A DNA stretch of 17,425 nucleotides, taken from Candidatus Kaiserbacteria bacterium (GTDB lineage: Bacteria > Patescibacteriota > Minisyncoccia > Phycocordibacterales > UBA2100). The position numbers and the translations under genes were made by a program. Location: assembly GCA_019247335.1 (NCBI GenBank), contig JAFAPB010000057.1, positions 1 to 17,425 of the forward strand. Direction: 5' to 3'. The notes under the pieces were generated by a model. That model was not told the origin of the DNA and did no database searches. It worked only from the letters and a program-made list of their open reading frames with translations. Shown here in pieces: positions 8,904 through 15,115 of this stretch (position 1 is the first letter of the stretch; each line of letters starts with the position of its first letter).

Positions 8904-10388
8904 TCAGTCGAGCACGAGCGCGGGTTCGCCATGGTGCTCGCGCTCGGGAAGCTTGAGCCAGAACGAGCTGATAGCGCCGACGACCATGACCCACATGCCT
9001 ACGAGAAAGATCGTATGGTACGCGTCGATCTGCGCCTTGAGTTCGATGAGCGCGATATAGCTCTGCCGCGCGGCGAGCGACGCGCCGGCTGCGATCCTGC
9101 TGTGCGAAGCGATCGCGAGCACATTGCCTTCCGTCGCATTTTTCAAGATCGTCCCGAAGAGCGCGATGCCGAATGCGCCTGCGATGTTGCGAGCGAGCGC
9201 AAGGAGCGACGACGCGATGCCCATCTCTTCTGCCGGTACGATCAGTGCGATCGCGCCCGTGCGCTGCGCCATACCGAAGCCGAGCCCGAAGGCCATGATG
9301 AAGAGCGGGAACATGATGTCGAACGCGGTCGCGCGCACGTCGATGAATGCGGCGAAGAGATAGAGCCCGAATGCTGCGATGAATGTGGAGATCGCGATCA
9401 CGTGACTTGCCTTTACTCTGCCGACAAGCGCGCCGCCTAGGGGAGCCGCGAGCATGAGCGCGCCCGCCATCGGAATGAAAAGGAGTCCCGTCTGCGTCGA
9501 GTCGTAGCCGAGGAATGTCTGCGCGAAGATCGGGATCAAAAAGACCGAGCCCATGAGGCCCATGAAGACGATGAAATTATTGACAAGCACGTTGACGAAG
9601 CTCGAATTACTGAAGAATTTGAGGTCGACGATCGGTTCCTCGAAATGCTTCTCAATGAGATAAAAGACGACACCGAACGTAACGGCGATCAGGTACGCGA
9701 CGATCGCATTTCCCGAGAGCCAGCCCCAATCGGTCCCCTTGTCGAGGACAAGCACGACGGCCGAGAGCGAGACGCCGAGTGAGAGCGCTCCCCACCAGTC
9801 GAATTTTGCCGCTTTGCTCCCGGTCGATTCGTCGATGAACATGAGCGCCATCACGAGCCCGATGATGCCGATCGGAATATTGATGAGAAAGACCGAGCGC
9901 CAGCCGAAATTGTCGATCAAAGGACCGCCGATCAAAGGTCCCACGACGGCCGAGGCCGCGAAGACCGACGACCAGATGCCGAGCGCCTGCGCACGCTCGC
10001 GCCCGGCGGGGAAAGCGAACGCGAGGATCGCCATCGCGGTCGGGTAGTCCGCCGATCCCGCGATCGCCTGGATCACGCGGAAAACGAGCATGCTGCCCAG
10101 GTTCCACGAGAGTCCCGCGAGGGCCGAGCCGAATATAAATATGACAAAGCCGGCGATGTAGACCTTTTTGCGGCCGATCGTATCGCCGAGCTTGCCCCAG
10201 ACCGGCACGAAAACCGCGTTCGCGAGAATGTATGCGGTCGCGATCCAGCCGGCGGACGTTACGGTGATCGAGAAATCGTTGATGATCTTCGGCAGCGCGA
10301 GATTGACGATGGTCTGATCGAGGCGTCCGAGAAACGTCCCGACCATGACGGTCGCGAGGATAAGCCACTTGGTCGAATCCCGGCCCAT
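8904..10388 (-). CDS. DHA2-type (EmrB/QacA-like) MFS multidrug exporter
   Basis: A protein of 494 aa with about 14 hydrophobic segments, the usual DHA2 size. TM1 carries the family motif LDQTIVNLALP with membrane-embedded Asp24. Motif A is GKLGDTIGRKK (65-75) and the motif C region is VVGPLIGGPLID. Proton-driven export of lipophilic drugs or metabolites is the family role; the substrate here is unknown. ATG 10388 lies one base after the stop of the upstream adaptor gene, so it is the last gene of a tight three-gene operon. No Shine-Dalgarno precedes it, in keeping with translational coupling. The C-terminus is a short hydrophilic tail. Confidence 0.93.
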   Translation of the reverse strand: MGRDSTKWLILATVMVGTFLGRLDQTIVNLALPKIINDFSITVTSAGWIATAYILANAVFVPVWGKLGDTIGRKKVYIAGFVIFIFGSALAGLSWNLGSMLVFRVIQAIAGSADYPTAMAILAFAFPAGRERAQALGIWSSVFAASAVVGPLIGGPLIDNFGWRSVFLINIPIGIIGLVMALMFIDESTGSKAAKFDWWGALSLGVSLSAVVLVLDKGTDWGWLSGNAIVAYLIAVTFGVVFYLIEKHFEEPIVDLKFFSNSSFVNVLVNNFIVFMGLMGSVFLIPIFAQTFLGYDSTQTGLLFIPMAGALMLAAPLGGALVGRVKASHVIAISTFIAAFGLYLFAAFIDVRATAFDIMFPLFIMAFGLGFGMAQRTGAIALIVPAEEMGIASSLLALARNIAGAFGIALFGTILKNATEGNVLAIASHSRIAAGASLAARQSYIALIELKAQIDAYHTIFLVGMWVMVVGAISSFWLKLPEREHHGEPALVLD

Positions 10389-10389
10389 G

Positions 10390-11043
10390 CTACTGCTTGT
10401 ATATCCAGATCTTCGCCGACATGCCCTGCTTCAGTTCGGGATGCGCGCTCGTATTGAATTTCACCTTCACGTCGAAATTCTGCTCTTCTCGCTTGTCGGA
10501 AACGGAGAAGACGACGTCGCCCTGATTCGAAGACGGCGCGACCTCATCGACGACGCCGGTGAATTGTTCGCGGCCGAATGCATCAACCGTGAAGCTCGCC
10601 GGCTGGCCGACCTTGATCTCCGCAAGTCCTTTATCTTCCTGCACTTGGCCGACCGCGCGCAGCGCGCTGGGATCGATGACTTCGACGACCGTCTGCCCTG
10701 CCGGAATCAATTTGCCGACCTCGCCGTTGGTATCCAAGACGAGCCCGCCGGAAGTCGATTTGATGAGTTCGACGCCGACCTGCGCGACGACAGTATTCGG
10801 CGCGATCGTTTGTCCGGGCGACACATAGAATTCGCGCAAAACGCCGCCCCGCGCCGGCGCAAGATCCGCGACCGGTGCTTCGATCTTCGCATTCTCGATA
10901 TAAACGGTGCGGTTCGAGACCGCATAGTAGGACAGTGCGGCAGCGCCGCCGCCGACCACAATGACGAGAAATGCGGCAAGCGCCAAGACGCGTCGGTCCA
11001 TCCCTTTTTTGGTGTGCGTATGTGCCTCTGCCGTATGTTCCAT
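10390..11043 (-). CDS. Short HlyD/EmrA-like membrane adaptor lacking the alpha-hairpin
   Basis: A protein of 217 aa with a cytoplasmic His-rich N-terminus (EHTAEAHTHTKK), one membrane helix (about 18-40), a beta-rich lipoyl-like half (NAKIEAPVADLAPARGGVL) and a HlyD-type barrel region (GQPASFTVDAFGREQFTGVV). EmrA of E. coli is about 390 aa and carries a long coiled-coil hairpin; here it is missing and the two lipoyl-like halves are nearly joined. It sits between the 467-aa adaptor (1-base gap, TGA T ATG) and the MFS pump (1-base gap). It is probably the pump's periplasmic or extracytoplasmic partner. Without a hairpin it could not reach a TolC-type channel, which fits a cell lacking a classical outer membrane. 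Confidence 0.85.
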   Translation of the reverse strand: MEHTAEAHTHTKKGMDRRVLALAAFLVIVVGGGAAALSYYAVSNRTVYIENAKIEAPVADLAPARGGVLREFYVSPGQTIAPNTVVAQVGVELIKSTSGGLVLDTNGEVGKLIPAGQTVVEVIDPSALRAVGQVQEDKGLAEIKVGQPASFTVDAFGREQFTGVVDEVAPSSNQGDVVFSVSDKREEQNFDVKVKFNTSAHPELKQGMSAKIWIYKQ

Positions 11044-11044
11044 A

Positions 11045-12448
11045 TCAGCGAGCGGGTGTAATGGTAACGTTGCCCGTCATACCGGGCGCAAGATCGTCGC
11101 TCTCGTCGGAGAATTGCACGACCACCTTATGCGCGGGCACGCCGGCCTGCATCGTCGGCGAACGGTCCACCGAGACCACCGTTGCCGCGAACGCGCGCGA
11201 GGTACCGAAGGCGTCGAGCGTGACGCTTGCAGCATCGCCTGCGGAGACGCGCGCGGCGTCGACTTCCGAGAGATAGGCATCGAGTTCGAGTGATGAGTGC
11301 GGCGTAAGCGAGATCGCGACGGTATTCGGCGCAATGGTATCGCCCACCTTGGCTGGCACTGCCGTCACCGTGCCGGCATACGGCGCGACGATGATCGCAT
11401 TCTGGAGCGCTGCGTTCGCCGCCTCGAGATTGGCCTGCGCCGCATCGATCATTGCCGATTGCGCATCGAGCTGCTGCTGTGTCGATCCGGTCTGCGCCTG
11501 CGCGAGCGCATCCTGCGCCGAGCGGATCGCGAGCTTGTCGGTCGCGATCGCCTGAAGATCGGCCTCGAGCGTCGAGATCGTGCTCTGCACGCTTGCGCGG
11601 AAGGTCGCGAGATTCGCCTGTGCGGTCGCGAGCTGCGATGCGGTAAATGTGTTCGAATTCGTGAGCGCAACGCCGAGCGTCTGGGTGAGCAAGTCCGCGT
11701 AGGCGCGCAGCGCGGTCGCGTGTGCGGTCGCTTTCGAAAGCGACGCTTCTACCGATGCGCTGTCGCTCGCCGCGTTCGAGACTTCGCTTCCCCACGTGGA
11801 GAGTTCGAGCCCCGCGCTCGCGCGACCGTCCTGTGCGCGGTTCGTGAGATTCGTGTCGCTCGTAAGGAACGTCAGCATTGGCGTTGCGCCGTTGCCGCCG
11901 AAATAGAGCGTATCGATATTGGCGTGGAGCGAGCCGAGCGACGAGCTATAGCCAGCAGCGACGTCATTTTGCGATGATACATATTTGTCGCTCAACACCT
12001 GCTGCGCCTGATCCACCGCGGTCTGCTTTTGCGTGATATCGACGGAACGCGGACCGGCCTGCATATCTGCGAGGCGCGCCTGTTGCGCTCGGAGATTCGC
12101 CGCAGCCTGATCACGCGCCGCCGAGAGCGCTGCCGTATCGAGCGATGCGAGCACGGTGCCGCGCCCGACATGCGAGCCGACATGGACCGAGATCGAAACG
12201 ATCCGTCCGCCCGCTTGGAATGAGAGGTCCGGATTGACCGAGGGACTGACGACGCCGGTCGCCGTGACGGCTGTATTTGATGAGGTCGCCATGGTCGATG
12301 CGACCAGCGTAATAGAAGCATCCTGCTGCGGCGCACGAGCGCCGAGCTCGAAATACGCGAGGCTGCCACCGCAGATCACGACCACAATGGCGAATGCCGT
12401 GAGGACGACCGGATGCAGCAAAATCTCGCTTTTCAAAAAACTTCCCAT
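11045..12448 (-). CDS. HlyD/RND-type membrane-fusion adaptor protein
   Basis: A protein of 467 aa with an N-terminal membrane anchor (about residues 13-34). The first lipoyl half-motif is around GGRIVSISVHVGSHVGRGTVL (about 79-100). A long Ala/Gln/Ser-rich coiled-coil region (about 105-345) follows. The second lipoyl half is IIVAPYAGTVTAVPAKVGD, then a beta-barrel and membrane-proximal domain ending in PGMTGNVTI. The coiled-coil portion is interrupted by a Gly/Asn/Thr-rich insert (about 165-230). It is first in the operon with the short adaptor and the MFS transporter. ATG 12448 is supported by the immediate membrane anchor. No Shine-Dalgarno is visible. Family members bridge a pump to an outer channel or to the cell wall; no outer-membrane channel gene is present here. 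Confidence 0.92.
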   Translation of the reverse strand: MGSFLKSEILLHPVVLTAFAIVVVICGGSLAYFELGARAPQQDASITLVASTMATSSNTAVTATGVVSPSVNPDLSFQAGGRIVSISVHVGSHVGRGTVLASLDTAALSAARDQAAANLRAQQARLADMQAGPRSVDITQKQTAVDQAQQVLSDKYVSSQNDVAAGYSSSLGSLHANIDTLYFGGNGATPMLTFLTSDTNLTNRAQDGRASAGLELSTWGSEVSNAASDSASVEASLSKATAHATALRAYADLLTQTLGVALTNSNTFTASQLATAQANLATFRASVQSTISTLEADLQAIATDKLAIRSAQDALAQAQTGSTQQQLDAQSAMIDAAQANLEAANAALQNAIIVAPYAGTVTAVPAKVGDTIAPNTVAISLTPHSSLELDAYLSEVDAARVSAGDAASVTLDAFGTSRAFAATVVSVDRSPTMQAGVPAHKVVVQFSDESDDLAPGMTGNVTITPAR

Positions 12449-12514
12449 AAATATTCAGCCAATCGCAACTGATAACGGTCTCTTGCTATAGCTCTACTAT
12501 AACAGTTGAAATCA
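12449..12514 (-). promoter_or_regulatory. Leader between tRNA-Glu and the export operon, with possible -10 hexamers
   Basis: Two TATAAT-like hexamers face the operon: TATAGT (complement 12496-12501) and TATAGC (complement 12485-12490). Neither has a good -35. No terminator separates tRNA-Glu from the operon, so read-through from the strong tRNA promoter is also possible. No Shine-Dalgarno is present before ATG 12448. Confidence 0.35.
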
Positions 12515-12586
12515 TGACCCTACCGGGAATCGAACCCGGGTTAACAGCTTGAAAAGCTGCTGTCCTAACCACTAGACGATAGGGCC
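12515..12586 (-). tRNA. tRNA-Glu (anticodon TTC)
   Basis: On the minus strand the 72-base cloverleaf begins GGCCCTA and ends TAGGGTC plus discriminator A. The acceptor stem is paired with one G-T wobble. The D-arm carries GTCTAGTGG, typical of tRNA-Glu. The anticodon loop TTTTCAA is on a stem GCAGC/GCTGT and gives anticodon TTC. The T-arm is CCGGG TTCGATT CCCGG. The 3' CCA is not encoded; the next bases are TGA. It has its own promoter. Confidence 0.95.
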
Positions 12587-12599
12587 GTCGAACGCGGGT

Positions 12600-12628
12600 A
12601 TAGTACGATTTTTTTGGCTCCATGGCAA
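12600..12628 (-). promoter_or_regulatory. Promoter of tRNA-Glu
   Basis: The -35 TTGCCA (complement 12623-12628) matches the consensus at five of six positions. A 17-base spacer separates it from the -10 TACTAT (complement 12600-12605), which matches four of six. The predicted start is near 12593, about 7 bases before the mature tRNA. It overlaps the oppositely directed promoter of tRNA-Ser. Confidence 0.7.
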
Positions 12629-12642
12629 AAAAATGCTATGGT
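12614..12642 (+). promoter_or_regulatory. Extended -10 promoter of tRNA-Ser
   Basis: A -35-like TTGGCT (12614-12619), a 17-base spacer and TATGGT (12637-12642) preceded by TGC give an extended -10 element. The predicted start is near 12649, leaving a leader of about 94 bases before tRNA-Ser. The -35 lies inside the spacer of the minus-strand tRNA-Glu promoter and vice versa. Confidence 0.5.
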
Positions 12643-12660
12643 GTTTTCGGTCTGATCGTT

Positions 12661-12740
12661 GGGCTTTTTGCATTTGCAAAAAGCCCGATGGCCGCCTGGC
12701 CTTGCCGGCGGCTGATAGAGGCGGAGACTCTCTCCGCCTC
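12661..12740 (+). repeat. Cluster of three hairpins in the leader of tRNA-Ser
   Basis: Hairpin 1 has perfect 12-base arms (12661-12672 and 12675-12686) around two bases. Hairpin 2 pairs GCCGCC-T-GGC (12691-12700) with GCCGGCGGC (12704-12712), with one bulged T and loop CTT. Hairpin 3 has perfect 10-base arms (12718-12727 and 12731-12740) with loop CTC. None is followed by a T-run, so none looks like a finished intrinsic terminator on the plus strand. Hairpin 3 ends two bases before mature tRNA-Ser. Confidence 0.8.
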
Positions 12741-12742
12741 AA

Positions 12743-12832
12743 GGAGAGGTGGCTGAGTGGTCGAAGGCACCGCACTCGAAATGCGGCGTGCGCGAAAGCG
12801 TACCGAGAGTTCGAATCTCTCCCTCTCCGCCA
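12743..12832 (+). tRNA. tRNA-Ser (anticodon CGA)
   Basis: A class II tRNA whose acceptor GGAGAGG (12743-12749) pairs with CCTCTCC (12822-12828), followed by discriminator G and an encoded CCA (12830-12832). The D-arm contains GGCTGAGTGGTCGAAGGC. The anticodon arm CCGCA CTCGAAA TGCGG gives anticodon CGA. A long variable arm (GCGTGCGCGAAAGCGTAC) and the T-arm GAGAG TTCGAAT CTCTC follow. Discriminator G and the long variable arm fit serine. Confidence 0.96.
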
Positions 12833-12834
12833 GG

Positions 12835-12857
12835 TCGAGCGCAGTTATCGCGCTCGA
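12835..12857 (+). terminator. Hairpin after tRNA-Ser, possible terminator
   Basis: Perfect 8-base arms TCGAGCGC (12835-12842) and GCGCTCGA (12850-12857) around loop AGTTATC, beginning two bases after the tRNA CCA. The downstream sequence has only short scattered T residues, so termination strength is doubtful. The stop codon of the convergent winged-helix gene lies 11 bases further. Confidence 0.4.
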
Positions 12858-12867
12858 GAGGCGTCGT

Positions 12868-13692
12868 TTATAGTTTGACCCCGAAGAAGTACTTTTTAAA
12901 GCGTACTTTTATTTTTCTTACCTTGTTCTTATCTTTATAGATCACGATTTGATGCTTCTGCTTATTCCCAATAATTTGCTTTAAGTCATTAGCTAGGTCC
13001 TCTGGCCCTAGCTCTTGCTTTGAAAATAGGTAGTCGATTCCTTTCGCAAATGACTTATCCAACCTCAGTTCAATACATATGTCTCCAAGGACGTGTGTAA
13101 TTTTTGCCACATCAGAAATCTTTTTCTCTGAAACATATCCTTTTGCGGGGGTGGCTAATTGATTTTTTACTATCGCTTTATCAACACCACTTGTGCTCTC
13201 AATCAGTAAGAAAAGTGAGCATCCAATTTGACGTATCTCTTGCAAGATTTGACTGGTGCGTTTTGAATTGAGCAAAACAAAAAATTCGTGTGGTTCCACG
13301 ATAAACACCTGCTTATCGACTTTTAATAGCAGCAAATCGTATATCAAATTCAAAAGGAAAATATCTATCTCGGCAATCGATTTAAACGTATACACAAGCC
13401 GGTCTCCTGATTTTATTTGTATGATTTGTTCTGCGAAATAACTGGGCTGGGTCTTCTGACGAACTAATTTCTTGAAGAAATAAAAAGAATCTGCAAGCCA
13501 AATTTTATTCATCGAAAGGACCTTCTCCTTTTCAACGACAACCTCTTTATTTCTAAGACCCTCAAGCGCCTTATAAAATCCTGCCCGTGAACAGCGCTTG
13601 CCGGTGACATACTTTTTATACAAATCCGTAACGCTTTGCGGCTTTTGGGCAACAGAAAGAAGCATCTCGTTCTCCAGAGGAGAAAAGGTCAT
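12868..13692 (-). CDS. Unrecognised AT-rich gene with an N-terminal winged-helix-like domain
   Basis: A protein of 274 aa. Residues about 1-65 look like a winged helix: LLSVAQKPQSVTDLYKKY, then SRAGFYKALEGLRNKE as a likely recognition helix, then a short beta wing. The rest is an alpha/beta domain with strands such as KQVFIVEPHEFFVLL and SLFLLIE and a very basic C-terminus (KNKVRKIKVRFKKYF). No membrane segment is seen. A DNA-binding regulator is plausible but I do not recognise the family. ATG 13692 was chosen because GGAGG (complement 13700-13704) lies seven bases before it; ATG 13698 would leave only one base. One sampled line is 40 % G+C, far below its neighbours, which suggests horizontal acquisition. 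It is divergent from the diiron oxidase gene. Confidence 0.75.
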   Translation of the reverse strand: MTFSPLENEMLLSVAQKPQSVTDLYKKYVTGKRCSRAGFYKALEGLRNKEVVVEKEKVLSMNKIWLADSFYFFKKLVRQKTQPSYFAEQIIQIKSGDRLVYTFKSIAEIDIFLLNLIYDLLLLKVDKQVFIVEPHEFFVLLNSKRTSQILQEIRQIGCSLFLLIESTSGVDKAIVKNQLATPAKGYVSEKKISDVAKITHVLGDICIELRLDKSFAKGIDYLFSKQELGPEDLANDLKQIIGNKQKHQIVIYKDKNKVRKIKVRFKKYFFGVKL

Positions 13693-13838
13693 TTCCATGC
13701 CTCCACATTAACGCATTTTGAGATACTTGTCTACTTTTCGTGGACTAACCTAGATAATATGCGATTTTGTTTTACCTTTTGTGAACATCTAATCAAAATG
13801 TGCATCGGGCAGTTCTAACTCACAACAAGGAGAGTGAG
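13693..13838. promoter_or_regulatory. Divergent promoter region of the winged-helix and diiron oxidase genes
   Basis: For the minus gene, TAGACA (complement 13728-13733), a 17-base spacer and TAATGT (complement 13705-13710) form one candidate. It would start transcription near 13698 and remove the Shine-Dalgarno. TATTAT (complement 13754-13759) is an alternative -10 that keeps it. For the plus gene, TAATAT (13755-13760) is a candidate -10 with no clear -35, giving a leader of about 70 bases. The overlapping divergent -10 boxes fit autoregulation by the winged-helix protein, but no operator was identified. Confidence 0.35.
13827..13832 (+). promoter_or_regulatory. Shine-Dalgarno of the diiron oxidase gene
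   Basis: AAGGAG lies six bases before ATG 13839 and decides the start against the upstream in-frame alternative at 13800. Confidence 0.85.
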
Positions 13839-14513
13839 ATGTCATCAGACTTGCTCAGACGGGTAAACGATTCGCTCGACCGTAGTCGGGCAAATGCTGC
13901 GCATCATCCGTTCTTCGCCCATTTCCTACAGAAGAAGACTCCGGAGCAGGTGCGGCGATTCGCGCAGCAGTGGTATCTGGCGGCCAAAAATCACAAGGTC
14001 GCCTTCCCGCATCTCGTCGCAATCACCCAAGACGACGAGACCCGCCGGGAACTTATCGAGATTCTGCGCGATGAATACGGCAACGGCGACCCCGACGAGG
14101 TCCACGCTCGCCTGCTGCAGAAGTTCCTCGAGGAGGGCATCGGCATGCCGCTGCCTTCTTCGGGCGACGCAGTTCCGGAAATCGCGGCCTTCGGCGACAA
14201 GACGCTCACCATGTGGCGCGATGCCGATCCGGTCACGGCGTTCGGGTATCACTATGCGCTCGAGCGTATCGCGCAGGACATCCACAAGGTTTTCCTGCAC
14301 GGACTGGAAAACGGCGGCTTTCCGCTGGAAGTGCTGAAGTACTTCGTCTATCACAGCACCGCCGAAGAAGAGCACGTCCGCATCACCAAGAAAGGGTTCG
14401 ACCGCTACGCAGCCGATCCTTCCAATCGCGAAGCGCTGCTCAACGGCGTCACCGCTGGCGAACAGGCCCTCGCAGGCATGTGGGACGGCTTCGAGCGGCA
14501 CATTTTTCACTGA
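13839..14513 (+). CDS. Heme-oxygenase-like diiron oxidase (PqqC/TENA/CADD-like)
   Basis: A protein of 224 aa, the usual size of the PqqC/TenA/CADD fold, and almost all helical. The candidate metal ligands are Glu79 and His89 (RDEYGNGDPDEVH), Glu142 (ALERIAQDIH) and the motif YHSTAEEEH giving His172, Glu176 and His179. The H-x3-E-x2-H pattern matches the third-helix ligands of CADD-type oxidases with Glu for Asp, so an iron-dependent oxidase is more likely than cofactor-free PqqC. Its substrate cannot be read from the sequence. ATG 13839 follows AAGGAG (13827-13832) with six bases; an in-frame start at 13800 would skip this site. It is a single-gene unit with its own terminator. The strong Shine-Dalgarno, unusual for this window, and the AT-rich neighbour suggest acquisition. 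Confidence 0.85.
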   Translation: MSSDLLRRVNDSLDRSRANAAHHPFFAHFLQKKTPEQVRRFAQQWYLAAKNHKVAFPHLVAITQDDETRRELIEILRDEYGNGDPDEVHARLLQKFLEEGIGMPLPSSGDAVPEIAAFGDKTLTMWRDADPVTAFGYHYALERIAQDIHKVFLHGLENGGFPLEVLKYFVYHSTAEEEHVRITKKGFDRYAADPSNREALLNGVTAGEQALAGMWDGFERHIFH

Positions 14514-14520
14514 CCGCTTC

Positions 14521-14554
14521 GGGCGGAGATCAAAAGGTCTCCGCCCCTTTTCTT
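14521..14554 (+). terminator. Intrinsic terminator of the diiron oxidase gene
   Basis: Arms GGGCGGAGA (14521-14529) and TCTCCGCCC (14538-14546) pair perfectly around an 8-base loop and are followed by CTTTTCTT. It begins five bases after the TGA stop. Confidence 0.9.
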
Positions 14555-14608
14555 AAATGAAATCCGATACTGCGAGTATACGCAGCGCCGCAAGATTCGA
14601 AAGAACGT

Positions 14609-14614
14609 TATAAT
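14609..14614 (+). promoter_or_regulatory. -10 box of the EamA gene, predicted leaderless
   Basis: A perfect TATAAT ends six bases before ATG 14621, so transcription at the usual distance would start on the A of ATG. There is no Shine-Dalgarno and no recognisable -35. Confidence 0.6.
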
Positions 14615-14620
14615 TGCGCA

Positions 14621-15052
14621 ATGTCTCTCTCGGGTTTTCTTTATGCGATCGCGGCAGCCGTGACGTGGGGCCTGGTGTACACGATCGATCAACGAGTCTT
14701 GAAAGGCCTCACGCCCCTCACCCTCCTTTTTATTGATTCCGTGCTCACCGCGATACTGCTTTTGCCCGTGGCTTTTCTACAAAAGAGTACGCTCTCCACT
14801 CTGTCGCATACGCCGTTCAAGCTCTGGGGGCTCGTCATTCTTTCGCTCGCGCTCGCCGCGCTCGCGAATTTTTTCATCTATTCGAGTATCCGCATCATGG
14901 GCGCCTCGACCGCATCGATCTTCGAGATCGTCTATCCGTTCTTCGTCGCGCTCTTCACCGCACTCGTGTTCGGCTCGGAACTGAACGTATTTTTCTTCCT
15001 CGGCGCGGTCCTCATATTCCTCGGTTCCGCAATCATCATCGGCCTCGCATAA
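14621..15052 (+). CDS. Single-domain EamA (DMT superfamily) membrane transporter
   Basis: A protein of 143 aa with five hydrophobic segments, corresponding to one EamA repeat (FLYAIAAAVTWGLVYTIDQR at the start; FEIVYPFFVALFTALVFGSEL near the end). Usual DMT exporters have two such repeats and about 300 aa, so this half-size protein probably works as a dimer, as proposed for other single-EamA proteins. The substrate is unknown. ATG 14621 has no Shine-Dalgarno but a perfect TATAAT directly upstream. The stop overlaps the T-run of the convergent cfa terminator. Confidence 0.88.
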   Translation: MSLSGFLYAIAAAVTWGLVYTIDQRVLKGLTPLTLLFIDSVLTAILLLPVAFLQKSTLSTLSHTPFKLWGLVILSLALAALANFFIYSSIRIMGASTASIFEIVYPFFVALFTALVFGSELNVFFFLGAVLIFLGSAIIIGLA

Positions 15053-15083
15053 AAAGATAGCCTCGCCGCGAGAGCGGCGAGGC
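15053..15083 (-). terminator. Intrinsic terminator of cfa
   Basis: Perfect 10-base arms (15060-15069 and 15074-15083) surround a four-base loop (GAGA on the plus strand). Read on the minus strand the stem is followed by TATCTTTTT, so it terminates the cfa transcript. On the plus strand no T-run follows, so it would be weak for the EamA gene. Confidence 0.85.
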
Positions 15084-15115
15084 CCAGCCAAACCGACCGG
15101 TGCGGCTTGGATAGA

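Noticed and set aside
10345..11061. Open frame on the plus strand opposite the short adaptor gene
   Set aside because: The minus-strand adaptor fits perfectly between its operon neighbours with one-base gaps; the plus frame has no recognisable motif.
13926..14510. Open frame on the minus strand opposite the diiron oxidase
   Set aside because: The plus-strand gene has an SD, metal-ligand motifs and a terminator; the reverse frame has none of these.
12816..14546. Integrated element with attL at the tRNA-Ser 3' end
   Set aside because: No integrase or recombinase is present and the only shared sequence with the far end is an 8-mer, too short to claim an attachment site.
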